64,000 bases of DNA from Streptomyces pinistramenti. Lineage in GTDB: Bacteria; Actinomycetota; Actinomycetes; Streptomycetales; Streptomycetaceae. The notes under the pieces were generated by a model. The model searched no databases. It worked only from the letters and a program-made list of their open reading frames with translations, and was not told the origin of the DNA. The stretch covers positions 124,001-188,000 of the forward strand of contig NZ_JAJCXB010000003.1 of assembly GCF_020564935.1 (NCBI RefSeq), read 5' to 3'. A program made the translations under genes and the position numbers. Below are positions 25,016-34,471 of this stretch, piece after piece (position 1 is the first letter of the stretch; each line of letters opens with the position of its first letter).

Positions 25016-27769
25016 TCAGGTCCGCTCCATGAGCCGCACCACCGCGGTGTCGTACCGCGCCTTGAGCCCCGCGTCCGCCGACACCTGCAGCAGCGCGCCC
25101 AACGCCCGTACCGCGCCGTCGTGGTATCCGCACGCCTCCGCCTCGCGTGCCGCTGCGTCGAGCCGCCGGACGCCTTCGGCCTCCTCGCCCATCCCCAGCA
25201 GCGCCTCACCGGCCGCCGTGAGCAGCAGCACCCGGGACGCCGGCGAGGGGTCCGACGGGTCGTCGAGTGCCTGCGCGGCGACGGACGTGTCCAGGGCCGA
25301 CTGCCACTCATCAGCGTCCAGTTGATGCCTCGTCAGGTGGTAGAGGGCCAGCCGCTCGGTGTGCCGGTCACCGGCGGCGCGGGCCAGCCGTGCCGCCTGC
25401 GTGCAGCCCTCCGCCGCCTCCTGCGGGCCGCCGAGCGCCGCCTGCGCGAGCGACAGGTTGACCAGCGCGGTCGCCTCGCCGCGCGGATCGCGGGACCGGG
25501 CGGCGAGCGCCGGGGCGGCCTCCAGGTGGACCGCCGCCTCCTGGAGCCGGCCCTCTTCGGTCAGCACCCATCCGAGCAGGGCGAGGATCCGCGACTGCGC
25601 GCGCAGGTCGGCGTCGGCCCGCGCCGCCTCAAGTGCCGTCTCCAGCAGCGGGATCCAGCCGTCGCGCACCCGCCACACGATCTGCGGCCACTGCGCCAGG
25701 ACGAGCCGCCAGGTCCTGCCGTGCAGTCCGGCGGCGTGCGCGGCGGCCGCCGCCGACGCCAGGTCGTCACGTTCGGCCGCGTACCAGGCCATGGCCTGCT
25801 CGCGGTCCGCGAACTGCCGTACCGCGCGCGGCGGGTGGAAGTCGGCGGGCGGCGCGAAACACGACTCGTCGCCCGGCTCGGCCGCGTCGGCCGCGGCCAG
25901 GGCGGTGGCCACACCGTGGTCGAGGCCCCGCACCAGAGTGCCGGGGTCCGTGTCCAGGCCGCGCGCGTAGAGCCGTACGAGATCGTGCAGTGTCCAGCGG
26001 TCCGGCGCGGCACGGATGACGAGGTGCGCCGCGGTGAGCCGGTCGAGCGCGGCCTCGGCCGCGGCCGGGTCGGTGCCCGCCAGGGCCGCCGCCGTATACC
26101 GGTCGACGTGCGCGCCGGGATGCCGGCCGAGGTATGCGAAGTGCTGCGCGGCGTCGGCGGGCAGCCGGCGCACGGTGAGGCGCAGCGCGGCCCGTACGCC
26201 GGTGTCCTCCACGTCGAGGAGGCCCAGGCGGCGGGATTCGTCGGACAGTTCGGCGCTCATCGCACTCAGGGAGCGGTCCGGCTGGTCCGCGAGCCGGGCG
26301 GCGGCCACCCGGATCGCGAGGGGGAGCCCGCCGCACAGCTCGGCGATCCGCCGGGCGGCCACCGTCTCCGCGAGCACCCGTTCCTTGCCGAGCACCGCGG
26401 CGAGCAGGGCCGTGCCGTCCTCCGGTTCGAGGACGTCGACGGGCACCGGACGGGCGGCGTCGGAGGCGATCAGGCCGCGCAGCCGGTAGCGGCTGGTGAC
26501 CACCGTGACGCATCGGGCGCCGCCCGGGAGGATGTCCCTGACCTGCTCGGAGCCGCGGGCGTTGTCGAGTACGACGAGGAGCTGACGGTCGGCGGCAAGG
26601 GACCGGAACAGCGCGGACGCACTGCCGGCCGACTCCGGTATGCGGCGCGGCGCGACCCCCAGCGCCAGCAGGAACTCGCGCAGCACCTCGATGAGGGCCG
26701 GCTCGCCCGTATCGCTGAAGCCGCGCAGGTCGGCGTAGAGCAGACCGCCGGGAAACCGGTCGCGGTTGTGGTGCGCCCAGTGCACCACGAGCGCCGTCTT
26801 GCCCACGCCGGCAGGCCCGGTGACCAGGCAGACGGGCGCTTCGCCCGCGGCGGCCCGGGACAGCGCGGTCAGCTCGCCCGCCCGCCCGTGGAAGCCGCGC
26901 GGCATACGGGGAAGCAGGTCAACGGTGCCCGGGTACAGGCCCCTTGGCGGTCCCTGTGCAGTACCGGGCGCGGGCGCGGGGACCGCGGCGGGGACGGGCG
27001 CAGGCGCCGGGGCCTGCGCCACGTCCTCGTCCTCGCCGCGCAGCACCACCGCATACGCGTCCGCCAGCTCGCGCCCCGGGTCGACCCCCAGCTCGTCGGC
27101 GAGCAGCCGCCGGGTGCGGTGGAACCGGTCGAGCGCCTCCGAGCGGCGCCCCGCACGCTGGAGCGCCCGCATGAGCCCGGCGGACAGTGACTCGCGCAGC
27201 GGATGGACGTCCGCCTCCGCGCGCAGCACGGCCGCGGCCCGTGCGTGCTCGCCCATCCGCGTGTAGCCGCCGGCCAGCAGCTCCACGCTGGTCAGCCGGA
27301 GTTCCTCCAGCGCGTGCGCGGCGGCCTGCAGCGGCTGGCTCGGATACGCACCGGTCAGCGCGGGCCCCTGCCACAGCGACAGCGCCTCCTGGAATATCGC
27401 CACCGCGTCGGCCGGCACCCGCTGGCCACGCGCCAGCGTCACCAGCTCTTCGAAGCGGTGGGCATCCAGCAGCGTCTCCGGCATCCGCAGCACGTACGCC
27501 GAGCCCTGGGTGACCAGCTCGACGCCGAACATCTCGGCTCCGGCACGGGCGAACAGGCTCCGCAGCCGCGACACATGGCCCTGGATGACGCTGCGCGCCT
27601 GCGGCGGCGGCTCGTGGTCCCACAGCGCGGCCGTGAGCTGGTCCACAGGAACGGGGTGGTTGGGCCGCAGCAGCAGGGCGGCCAGCAGGCTGCGCCGCTT
27701 GGCGGGACCGAGCGGCAGTTCGCCGACATCGGTGGCGACGGAAACCGCTCCGAGCAGCTGGAACTCCAC
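25016..27769 (-). CDS. AfsR/SARP-type regulator with NB-ARC ATPase and TPR domains
   Basis: A GTG start at 27769 with AGGAGG upstream gives 917 residues; the frame stays open further upstream but without family sequence. An OmpR-like winged helix occupies about 1-90 and the bacterial transcription activation domain about 95-245. An Ala/Pro linker follows, then the NB-ARC domain with P-loop GPAGVGKT (about 315), LLVVLDNARG and GGLPLAIRVAAARL. C-terminal helical repeats run to the end. Members activate secondary-metabolite or phosphate-linked genes by ATP-dependent promoter binding. It is divergent from the alkaline phosphatase gene, which may be a target. Confidence 0.95.
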   Translation of the reverse strand: MEFQLLGAVSVATDVGELPLGPAKRRSLLAALLLRPNHPVPVDQLTAALWDHEPPPQARSVIQGHVSRLRSLFARAGAEMFGVELVTQGSAYVLRMPETLLDAHRFEELVTLARGQRVPADAVAIFQEALSLWQGPALTGAYPSQPLQAAAHALEELRLTSVELLAGGYTRMGEHARAAAVLRAEADVHPLRESLSAGLMRALQRAGRRSEALDRFHRTRRLLADELGVDPGRELADAYAVVLRGEDEDVAQAPAPAPVPAAVPAPAPGTAQGPPRGLYPGTVDLLPRMPRGFHGRAGELTALSRAAAGEAPVCLVTGPAGVGKTALVVHWAHHNRDRFPGGLLYADLRGFSDTGEPALIEVLREFLLALGVAPRRIPESAGSASALFRSLAADRQLLVVLDNARGSEQVRDILPGGARCVTVVTSRYRLRGLIASDAARPVPVDVLEPEDGTALLAAVLGKERVLAETVAARRIAELCGGLPLAIRVAAARLADQPDRSLSAMSAELSDESRRLGLLDVEDTGVRAALRLTVRRLPADAAQHFAYLGRHPGAHVDRYTAAALAGTDPAAAEAALDRLTAAHLVIRAAPDRWTLHDLVRLYARGLDTDPGTLVRGLDHGVATALAAADAAEPGDESCFAPPADFHPPRAVRQFADREQAMAWYAAERDDLASAAAAAHAAGLHGRTWRLVLAQWPQIVWRVRDGWIPLLETALEAARADADLRAQSRILALLGWVLTEEGRLQEAAVHLEAAPALAARSRDPRGEATALVNLSLAQAALGGPQEAAEGCTQAARLARAAGDRHTERLALYHLTRHQLDADEWQSALDTSVAAQALDDPSDPSPASRVLLLTAAGEALLGMGEEAEGVRRLDAAAREAEACGYHDGAVRALGALLQVSADAGLKARYDTAVVRLMERT

Positions 27770-27975
27770 TGATGAAAACCTCCTGCGGGAAAGAATCAGA
27801 TTACCGGAGGCGCGGCTCACCAGACCCTCCAGCAGCAGGGGCATCCAGCCGTCCCGCCCTTTCCCGCTGCCCGCCCGTTGCCTGCACGACATGCGCGCGC
27901 CACCCGGGGTCCTCGCCGCCCTGTTGGGCTGTGAGCCTAACCGGCAGCCGGCCGGTGTCAGGAGAGGGAACACAG

Positions 27976-29358
27976 ATGACCATGTCGCGTCCGCACCGTC
28001 ACCGCTGGGCCTGGGGCACCGCCGCGCTCCTCGTCGCCGCCACGGCGGTCCCGGCCATGGCCGCCGCGTCGGAAACGGGCGCAGCCGATGCACCGGCCAC
28101 CCTGTCGGCCCACGGCAAGAAGGCGAAGAACGTCATCCTGCTCATCGGCGACGGCATGGGCGACTCCGAGATCACCCTCGCCCGCGACTACACGGTCGGT
28201 GCCGACGGCCGCCTCAACATGGACCGCTTCCCCAGAACCGGCGCGTACACGACGTACGCGGTCGACAAGCACGGCAAGCCGGACTACGTCACCGACTCCG
28301 CCGCCAGCGGCACCGGCTGGGCCACCGGCCACAAGACCGTCAACGGCCGCATCTCCAAGACCCCGGACACCGACAAGGCAGTGCCGACGATCCTGGAGCT
28401 GGCCCAGCGCAACGGCCTGGCCACCGGCTCGGTCACCACCGCCGAACTCACCGACGCCACCCCCGCGGTGCTGGCCTCGCACGTCAGCGACCGCAGCTGC
28501 CAGGGCCCCGCCGACATGAAGAAGTGCCCGGCCGACACCGTCGGCAACGGCGGCCCCGGATCCATCGCCGAGCAGAGCGTCAACCACAAGGTGGACGTCC
28601 TGCTGGGCGGCGGCAGAAACCGCTTCGAGCAGACCGTCACCGAAGGCCCGTACAAGGGGCGGACCGTCACCCAGCAGGCCCGGAAGCTCGGTTACCAGGT
28701 CGTCACCGACGACCAGAGCCTGCGGGTCGTCAAGGGCGGCAAGCCGGTGCTCGGCCTCTTCGCGCCGGAGACCGTCCCGGTGGAGTGGACCGGCAAGCCC
28801 GCAGCGGTCGGCGGCACCGCGCCCCAGCGCTGCGTCACCGGCAACCCGGACCGGCCCGCCCGCACGCCGAGCCTGGAGCGCCAGACCCGCAAGGCCATCG
28901 AGCTGCTGGAAGCCAAGCAGCGCACCGGGCACGGCAAGAAGCCGGGCAAGGGCTTCTTCCTCCAGGTCGAGGGCGCCTCGATCGACAAGCAGGACCACGC
29001 CGCCGACCCCTGCGGACAGATCGGCGAGACCGCGGCCTTCGACCGGGCCGTCAAGGTCGCCCGCGACTACGCGGCCAAGCACCCCGACACCCTGGTCGTC
29101 ACCACCGCCGACCACGGCCACAGCAGCCAGATAGTGCCGCTCGAAGCCACCCCGCCCGGCCTGTCCGCCACTCTGGTCACCGACGAGGGCGGCCGACTGA
29201 AGGTCAACTACTCGACGAACACCCCCGGTCAGTCCCAGGAGCACACCGGCACCCAGGTTCGCATCGCCGCCCAGGGCCCCCTGTCGGACTGCGTCCTCGG
29301 TGTCACCAACCAGACCGACCTGTTCACCACCCTCCGCACCGCCCTCACCCTCCGCTGA
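27976..29358 (+). CDS. Secreted alkaline phosphatase (PhoA-like)
   Basis: The start at ATG 27976 follows AGGAGAGGG and gives 460 residues with a Sec-type signal peptide ending near AMAAA. Catalytic and metal motifs of the PhoA family are intact: the metal Asp in LLIGDGMGDSE, the nucleophile Ser in DSAASGTGWATGHKT, VEGASIDKQDHAADP, and the late His in TTADHGHSSQ. It should be exported and hydrolyse phosphomonoesters outside the cell. I looked for tandem PHO-box repeats in the 206-bp region shared with the divergent SARP and saw none, so PhoP control is not supported. Confidence 0.95.
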   Translation: MTMSRPHRHRWAWGTAALLVAATAVPAMAAASETGAADAPATLSAHGKKAKNVILLIGDGMGDSEITLARDYTVGADGRLNMDRFPRTGAYTTYAVDKHGKPDYVTDSAASGTGWATGHKTVNGRISKTPDTDKAVPTILELAQRNGLATGSVTTAELTDATPAVLASHVSDRSCQGPADMKKCPADTVGNGGPGSIAEQSVNHKVDVLLGGGRNRFEQTVTEGPYKGRTVTQQARKLGYQVVTDDQSLRVVKGGKPVLGLFAPETVPVEWTGKPAAVGGTAPQRCVTGNPDRPARTPSLERQTRKAIELLEAKQRTGHGKKPGKGFFLQVEGASIDKQDHAADPCGQIGETAAFDRAVKVARDYAAKHPDTLVVTTADHGHSSQIVPLEATPPGLSATLVTDEGGRLKVNYSTNTPGQSQEHTGTQVRIAAQGPLSDCVLGVTNQTDLFTTLRTALTLR

Positions 29359-29377
29359 GAGCACAGCAGGCCGGGGG

Positions 29378-29411
29378 CCGGGGCCGGGGAACAGCTGACC
29401 CCCGGCCCCGG
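29378..29411 (+). terminator. Strong GC hairpin terminator
   Basis: CCGGGGCCGGGG (29378-29389) pairs perfectly with 29400-29411 across a 10-nt loop, starting 20 bp after the alkaline phosphatase stop. Confidence 0.75.
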
Positions 29412-29464
29412 TTCTCCGCTCGCCCTTAGAATGGCCTGCGACACCCCGAGCAGAGAGCAAAGCC

Positions 29465-30175
29465 GTGAGTGAACTGTCCCGGATCAAGACGGAGCCGCGT
29501 GAGCCGCTGGCCTCGGAGGTCTCCCGTCGGCTCATCGACTTCCTCATGTCGGGAGAGGTGCGGCCCGGCGAGCGGATCCCGTCCGAGCGCCAGCTGACCG
29601 AAATGCTCGGGGTGAACCGCCCCACCGTGCGCGAGGCGATCAAGTCGCTCGGTTTCCTGGGCCTGTTGGAGGTCAGGCAGGGCAGCGGCACGTACTTCAG
29701 AGGACCGGAATCGGACGTTCTCTACCGCCTGTTCGAACTCGGTCTGGTGCTGGGCGAGCGCGGGTCGAGAGATCTGCTCCAGGCGCGGGCCGAGCTGGAG
29801 GTGCTGGTGGCGGGCCTCGCCGCGACGGCACGGGACGCGTCCCGGATCGACGCGCTGCGGGCGTCGCTCACCCGCATGCGGGACTGCACGGACGAGGAGT
29901 ACCCCGAAGCGGACATGGCCTTCCACGAGGCCATCGCCGACAGCTGCGGCAACATGGTGCTGCGCGACATGCTCAAGGGGATGCGCGCGATGGTGCAGCG
30001 CGGCTGGATCAACCGGACCGGCGGCACGCGCAGCCGGCGGGTCGCGTACGAGGACCACGTGCCGGTCTTCGAGGCGATCGAGCGCGGGGACGCCGACGCG
30101 GCCCGCGAGGCCATGGCCCGCCACATGGAGGGCGCGAGCCGCCGCCTGCTGGCCGCACTCGACCAGGAGAACTGA
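29465..30175 (+). CDS. GntR/FadR-family regulator of the sugar-acid operon
   Basis: The GTG start at 29465 gives 236 residues. Residues about 12-80 form the GntR winged helix (LIDFLMSGEVRPGERIPSER, LGVNRPTVREAIKSL, GSGTYF). The rest is an FCD ligand-binding domain, with the DMAFHEAIA helix and the late ARHMEGASRRLL. FCD regulators respond to hydroxy or sugar acids. It lies directly upstream of, and in the same direction as, the eight-gene catabolic operon. An ACTGGT/ACCAGT inverted repeat overlapping a TTGACA in between is its probable operator. Confidence 0.9.
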   Translation: MSELSRIKTEPREPLASEVSRRLIDFLMSGEVRPGERIPSERQLTEMLGVNRPTVREAIKSLGFLGLLEVRQGSGTYFRGPESDVLYRLFELGLVLGERGSRDLLQARAELEVLVAGLAATARDASRIDALRASLTRMRDCTDEEYPEADMAFHEAIADSCGNMVLRDMLKGMRAMVQRGWINRTGGTRSRRVAYEDHVPVFEAIERGDADAAREAMARHMEGASRRLLAALDQEN

Positions 30176-30332
30176 GCGGCGGTCCGCCCGCCGCCCCTCG
30201 ATCCGCTTCTCGATCCGCCCCGTCGCGCAGCCCCGCCGACGAGGCGTCGGCATATCCCACTCAGCCTGCGGGCGCACGAGTTCGCGTACCCCGGCCCTCT
30301 CCGCATCCCCACCTCGGGAACGTCTACCCTGC

Positions 30333-30354
30333 ACTGGTTGACAGGTTTACCAGT
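30333..30354. promoter_or_regulatory. GntR-type operator overlapping a -35 box
   Basis: ACTGGT (30333-30338) and ACCAGT (30349-30354) form an inverted repeat with a 10-nt centre; TTGACA (30338-30343) lies within it. It sits in the 304-bp gap between the regulator gene and the operon's first gene. Nothing else is apparent in that gap. Confidence 0.5.
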
Positions 30355-30479
30355 TGGGTCGCACGATGGTCGGGCTGTCGGCGCACGTGTCTCACGTCAC
30401 GTTTCCGTCGTGATGAGCTGTCCTTGCCGAGGGGCCGGACCGGCCGACGCCGTGCAGCGGACGGATCGAGGAGGAGGCC

Positions 30480-31514
30480 ATGGGCATGAGCGGTGATCTG
30501 ATGCGGGCGGCGAGTCTGGCCGTGCCGGGTGTCGTCGAGGTGGGGGACTTCCCGGTGCCGGTGCCGGGCGAGGGTCAGGTGCTCGTGGAGATGCACTACG
30601 CGTCGATCTGCGGCTCCGACGTCCACGTCGTGTTCGACGGCTTCCACGACCCGGACTTCCTCGGCGAGCCCGGATATCCCGGCCACGAGGGCATCGGCCG
30701 CGTCGTGGCGAGCCGCTCGCCACAGTTCACGGCCGGTACGCAGGTCCTGACCGTTCCGCACGGCCGGCGCGGCCGCTGCTTCGCCGAATATCAGGCGGTC
30801 GACGCCGCCCAGGTGATCGCCCTGCCCGACGGCGCCGATCCGCGCCGCATGCTCCTCGCCCAGCAACTGGGCACCACCGTCTTCGGGATGAAGAAGTTCC
30901 TGCCGCCCGAACTGCCCGATGAGCGCAGGCCCCGCAACGCCGTGGTGATCGGCGCCGGTTCCGCCGGGCTCTTCTACGTGCAGCACCTGGTCAAGCGCGG
31001 CATCGAGGTGTGCGTCTCCGACCTGGATGAGCGGCGCCTGGCAACCGCCGCGCGCCTGGGGGCCGCCCGCACGGTCCACGAACCCGCGGCCTCGGTCGTC
31101 GACGTCGCCCTGGAGATGACCGGCGGTGCCGGTGCGGACCTGGTGATCGAGGCGGCCGGATACGACTTCACGCGCGCCGCGGCCGTCGAAGCCGCACGGA
31201 TCCGGGGCACCATCGGCTTCTTCGGCTTCCCCGAGCTGCGGGGCAACGCCCCCTTCCCCGTGGAGCGTTCCTTCCGCAAGTCGCTCAGCATGGAGTGGGT
31301 CAACGGCACGCAGCTGGAGCCGGGGCTGCTGTCCTTCCGTGCGGCCATCGACGCCATCGCGCGGGGCGCGATCGAGGTGGACCACTGCCTGGAGGCGATG
31401 TATCCGCTCGACCTGGCGCCGGACGCGTTCGCCGCGGCCTGGGCGCACGGCCACGGCGCCGCCAAGGTCTGCGTGCGCATGCCCGTGGCCGGGACCGGCC
31501 GGGACGCCGAGTGA
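30480..31514 (+). CDS. Zinc-dependent alcohol/polyol dehydrogenase (MDR family)
   Basis: The 344-residue medium-chain dehydrogenase starts at ATG 30480 after GAGGAGG. Catalytic zinc ligands are visible: Cys in SICGSDVH and His-Glu in GHEGIGRV. The four-Cys structural zinc lobe is absent. The Rossmann fold is VVIGAGSAGLFYVQHL with the acidic residue of SDLDERR after strand 2, which favours NAD. It should oxidise a secondary alcohol of a sugar alcohol or sugar acid. It is the first gene of the operon and overlaps the next by 4 bp (GTGA). The exact step, whether feeding sugar acids or acting on a pathway intermediate, is not evident. Confidence 0.9.
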   Translation: MGMSGDLMRAASLAVPGVVEVGDFPVPVPGEGQVLVEMHYASICGSDVHVVFDGFHDPDFLGEPGYPGHEGIGRVVASRSPQFTAGTQVLTVPHGRRGRCFAEYQAVDAAQVIALPDGADPRRMLLAQQLGTTVFGMKKFLPPELPDERRPRNAVVIGAGSAGLFYVQHLVKRGIEVCVSDLDERRLATAARLGAARTVHEPAASVVDVALEMTGGAGADLVIEAAGYDFTRAAAVEAARIRGTIGFFGFPELRGNAPFPVERSFRKSLSMEWVNGTQLEPGLLSFRAAIDAIARGAIEVDHCLEAMYPLDLAPDAFAAAWAHGHGAAKVCVRMPVAGTGRDAE

Positions 31515-34375
31515 GCGCCCCGGACGACGCGGCGGCCGATGCCGTCGCCCGGCTGCGCCGCGCGGTCCGCGGCACGGTCTCCGACGGAGTGCGCCGCCGG
31601 GCCGAGTACGCCACCGACGCGTCCAACTACCGCGTGGTGCCGCAGGTCGTCGTCGAACCCCGGGACACCGACGATGTCCTCGCCACCCTCGAAGTCAGCC
31701 GGGCCACCGGAGTTCCGGTCACCGGCCGCGGCGGCGGCACCTCGGTGGCGGGCAACGCCATCGGCACCGGCATCGTCATCGACTTCGCCCGCCACCTGAA
31801 CCGCATCGTCGAGATCGACAGCGGCAGCCGCACCGCGCTCGTGGAACCCGGCGTCCTGCTGTCCGACCTCCAGCGCGCGGCCGCGCCGTCCGGCCTGCGC
31901 TTCGGCCCCGACCCGTCCACCCAGTCCCGGGCGACGCTCGGCGGCATGATCGGCAACAACGCCTGCGGCCCGCACGCCGTCGCGTACGGCAGGACCGCCG
32001 ACAACGTCCGGGCACTGACCGTGGTCGACGGCCGCGGCCGCCGCTTCGACGCCGGTGCCGGGCCGGGCCAGGTGCCGGGCCTCGACCGGCTCGTCGACGG
32101 CCATCTGGACGTGATCCGGACCGAGTTGGGCACCTTCCCGCGTCAGGTCTCCGGCTACGCGCTGGAACATCTGCTGCCCGAGCACGGCCGCAGCCTGGCC
32201 AGGGCGCTGGCCGGCACCGAGGGCACGCTGGGTGTGACGCTGGACGCCACGGTCGGGCTCGTCCCGGTCAGCCCCGCCCGGATGCTGGTGGTGCTCGGAT
32301 ACCCGGACATGGCCGCTGCCGCCGACGCCGTGCCCGCGCTGCTCACCCACGCGCCGCTGGCCGTCGAAGGGCTCGACGCCCGCCTGGTCGATGTCGTGCG
32401 AAGGCACCGGGGCGCCGCGGCCGTGCCCCAACTGCCGCGCGGCGCCGGATGGCTGATGATCGAGATCGGCGGGGAGAGCGCCCGGGAGGCGCGGGCGTCC
32501 GCCGAGGCCCTGGTCCGTGACGCCGCCGCCGTCGACGCAACGACCATGCCCGCCGGGCCCGGGGCCACGGCGATGTGGCGGATCCGGGCCGACGGCGCCG
32601 GGCTCGCCGGGCGCACCCCGCAGGGCCGCCAGGCGTGGCCCGGCTGGGAGGACGCCGCCGTCCCGCCCGCGCAACTGGGCGCCTATCTGCGTGAGTTCGA
32701 CGCACTCATGGACTCCTACGGCGTGGTCGGCCTGCCCTACGGCCACTTCGGCGACGGCTGCATCCACGTCCGCATCGACCTGCCGCTGGACACCGACGCC
32801 TCCCGCTTCCGCGCGTTCCTGTTCGACGCGGCCCGCCTGGTCGTGCGGCACGGCGGCTCCTGCTCGGGCGAGCACGGCGACGGGCGGGCCCGCAGCGAAC
32901 TGCTCCCCCTCCTGTACTCCGCGCGCACCCTCGGCCTCTTCTCCGCGGTCAAGGACCTCTTCGACCCGGAGAACCTGCTCAACCCCGGCATCCTGGTACG
33001 GCCCGCGCCCCTCGACGCCGACCTGCGAAGGCCCCGCGCCAGGCCGCTCCCGGCCGTCGGCGGGTTCGGGTTCGCCGACGACGACGGGGACTTCACCACG
33101 GCCGTCCACCGGTGCGTCGGTATCGGCAAATGCCGCGCCGACAACAGCCCGGCAGGCGGCTTCATGTGCCCCTCCTACCAGGCCACCAAGGACGAGAAGG
33201 ACTCCACCCGCGGCCGCGCCCGGGTACTCCAGGAGCTGACCAACGGCTCGCTGATCAAGGACTGGTCGTCGCCCGACGTGCACGAGTCGCTGGACCTGTG
33301 CCTGTCGTGCAAGGCGTGCGCGAGCGACTGCCCGGCCGGCGTCGACATGGCCCAGTACAAGTCCGAGGTCCTGCACCGCACCTACCGGGGCAGACCGCGG
33401 CCGCTCAGCCACTACACCGTCGGGCGGCTGCCCCGCTGGCTCACGCTCCTCAACCGTGTGCCGCGGACCGGACCGTGGATCGCCAACACCCTCCTCGCCC
33501 GCCGCCCTCTGCGCGGACTCCTGCTCCGCTGCGCCGGACTGGACCCGCGGCGCGAAGCACCCCGCTTCGCCCCGCAGACCTTCGACCGTGCCTGGCGCCG
33601 CAGGCCCGCGCCCCCACGGCAGGACACCGACGGCACACCCGGCCGCCGCGACCCGGTGGTGCTGTGGGCGGACTCCTTCACCAACGGCATGAACCCCGAG
33701 GTGGCGCAGGCCGCGGCGCGGGTCCTGTCCGATGCCGGCTATCGCGTGATCGTCCCCGAGCGGCGGGCCTGCTGCGGCCTCACCTGGATCACCACCGGCC
33801 AGCTCGACGGCGCCCGCAAACGCCTTCGAGGGCTGCTGGACATCCTCGGCCCGTACGCCGCAGCGGGCATTCCGGTCGTCGGGCTCGAACCGTCCTGCAC
33901 CGCGGTCCTCCGCTCCGACCTCCTCGCCCTCCTGCCGGACGACCCGCGCGCCCGGCAGGTCGCGGACGCCGCACGGACCCTGGCCGAACAGCTCGGCAGC
34001 AAGGACGCCACCCCCGACGCGTGGCAGCCGCCGGACCTGACCGGCCTGGAGGCGATCGTCCAGCCGCACTGCCACCACCACTCCGTCCTGGGCTTCGACG
34101 CCGACGAGAAGCTGCTCACCAAGGGCGGCGCGCGGCTGAAGGTCCTGGCCGGCTGCTGCGGCCTCGCAGGCAACTTCGGCATGGAACGCGGCCATTACGA
34201 GATGTCCCTGGCCGTCGCGGAGAACGCGCTGCTCCCCGCCCTGCGCGAACGGTCACCGGACACCGTCGTCCTCGCGGACGGCTTCTCCTGCCGCACCCAG
34301 ATCGGCCACCTCGCCGGACTGCCGAGCGTGCATCTGGCCCAGCTCCTCGCCGACCGGGCGACCACCACGGGCTGA
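31511..34375 (+). CDS. FAD- and Fe-S-dependent 2-hydroxyacid dehydrogenase (GlcD-GlpC type fusion)
   Basis: A GTG at 31511, overlapping the previous stop, gives 954 residues. Residues 1-520 are an FAD_binding_4 plus FAD-oxidase_C unit (VTGRGGGTSVAGNAIG; late GSCSGEHGDGRARSE). Ferredoxin-like clusters follow: C535-x5-C541-x11-C553-P and C597, C600, C603, C607-P. The C-terminal third carries CCG-type repeats (RRACCG, EPSCTAV, PHCHHHS, AGCCGLAGNFGMERGHYE). Such enzymes oxidise D-2-hydroxyacids and pass electrons to the respiratory chain. It likely oxidises the imported four-carbon acid at C2, the role that LtnD-type NAD enzymes play in known tetronate pathways. Confidence 0.9.
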   Translation: MSAPDDAAADAVARLRRAVRGTVSDGVRRRAEYATDASNYRVVPQVVVEPRDTDDVLATLEVSRATGVPVTGRGGGTSVAGNAIGTGIVIDFARHLNRIVEIDSGSRTALVEPGVLLSDLQRAAAPSGLRFGPDPSTQSRATLGGMIGNNACGPHAVAYGRTADNVRALTVVDGRGRRFDAGAGPGQVPGLDRLVDGHLDVIRTELGTFPRQVSGYALEHLLPEHGRSLARALAGTEGTLGVTLDATVGLVPVSPARMLVVLGYPDMAAAADAVPALLTHAPLAVEGLDARLVDVVRRHRGAAAVPQLPRGAGWLMIEIGGESAREARASAEALVRDAAAVDATTMPAGPGATAMWRIRADGAGLAGRTPQGRQAWPGWEDAAVPPAQLGAYLREFDALMDSYGVVGLPYGHFGDGCIHVRIDLPLDTDASRFRAFLFDAARLVVRHGGSCSGEHGDGRARSELLPLLYSARTLGLFSAVKDLFDPENLLNPGILVRPAPLDADLRRPRARPLPAVGGFGFADDDGDFTTAVHRCVGIGKCRADNSPAGGFMCPSYQATKDEKDSTRGRARVLQELTNGSLIKDWSSPDVHESLDLCLSCKACASDCPAGVDMAQYKSEVLHRTYRGRPRPLSHYTVGRLPRWLTLLNRVPRTGPWIANTLLARRPLRGLLLRCAGLDPRREAPRFAPQTFDRAWRRRPAPPRQDTDGTPGRRDPVVLWADSFTNGMNPEVAQAAARVLSDAGYRVIVPERRACCGLTWITTGQLDGARKRLRGLLDILGPYAAAGIPVVGLEPSCTAVLRSDLLALLPDDPRARQVADAARTLAEQLGSKDATPDAWQPPDLTGLEAIVQPHCHHHSVLGFDADEKLLTKGGARLKVLAGCCGLAGNFGMERGHYEMSLAVAENALLPALRERSPDTVVLADGFSCRTQIGHLAGLPSVHLAQLLADRATTTG

Positions 34376-34471
34376 GGCCCGCCGACGGCACGCACACCAC
34401 GCGTCGCGCCGTTCCGTACCCATGAGCCGGTGCACTGGTTCCGGCCTGCCCGAAAACAGAGGTTGATCCTC

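Noticed and set aside
27770..27975. PHO boxes in the alkaline phosphatase promoter region
   Set aside because: I looked for tandem GTTCACC-type repeats and found none, so PhoP control is not claimed.
30974..34195. A 1073-codon open frame on the minus strand
   Set aside because: It is antisense to the clearly recognisable dehydrogenases at 30480-34375 and its translation is Gly/Arg/Val-rich with no domain; long shadow frames are expected in GC-rich DNA.
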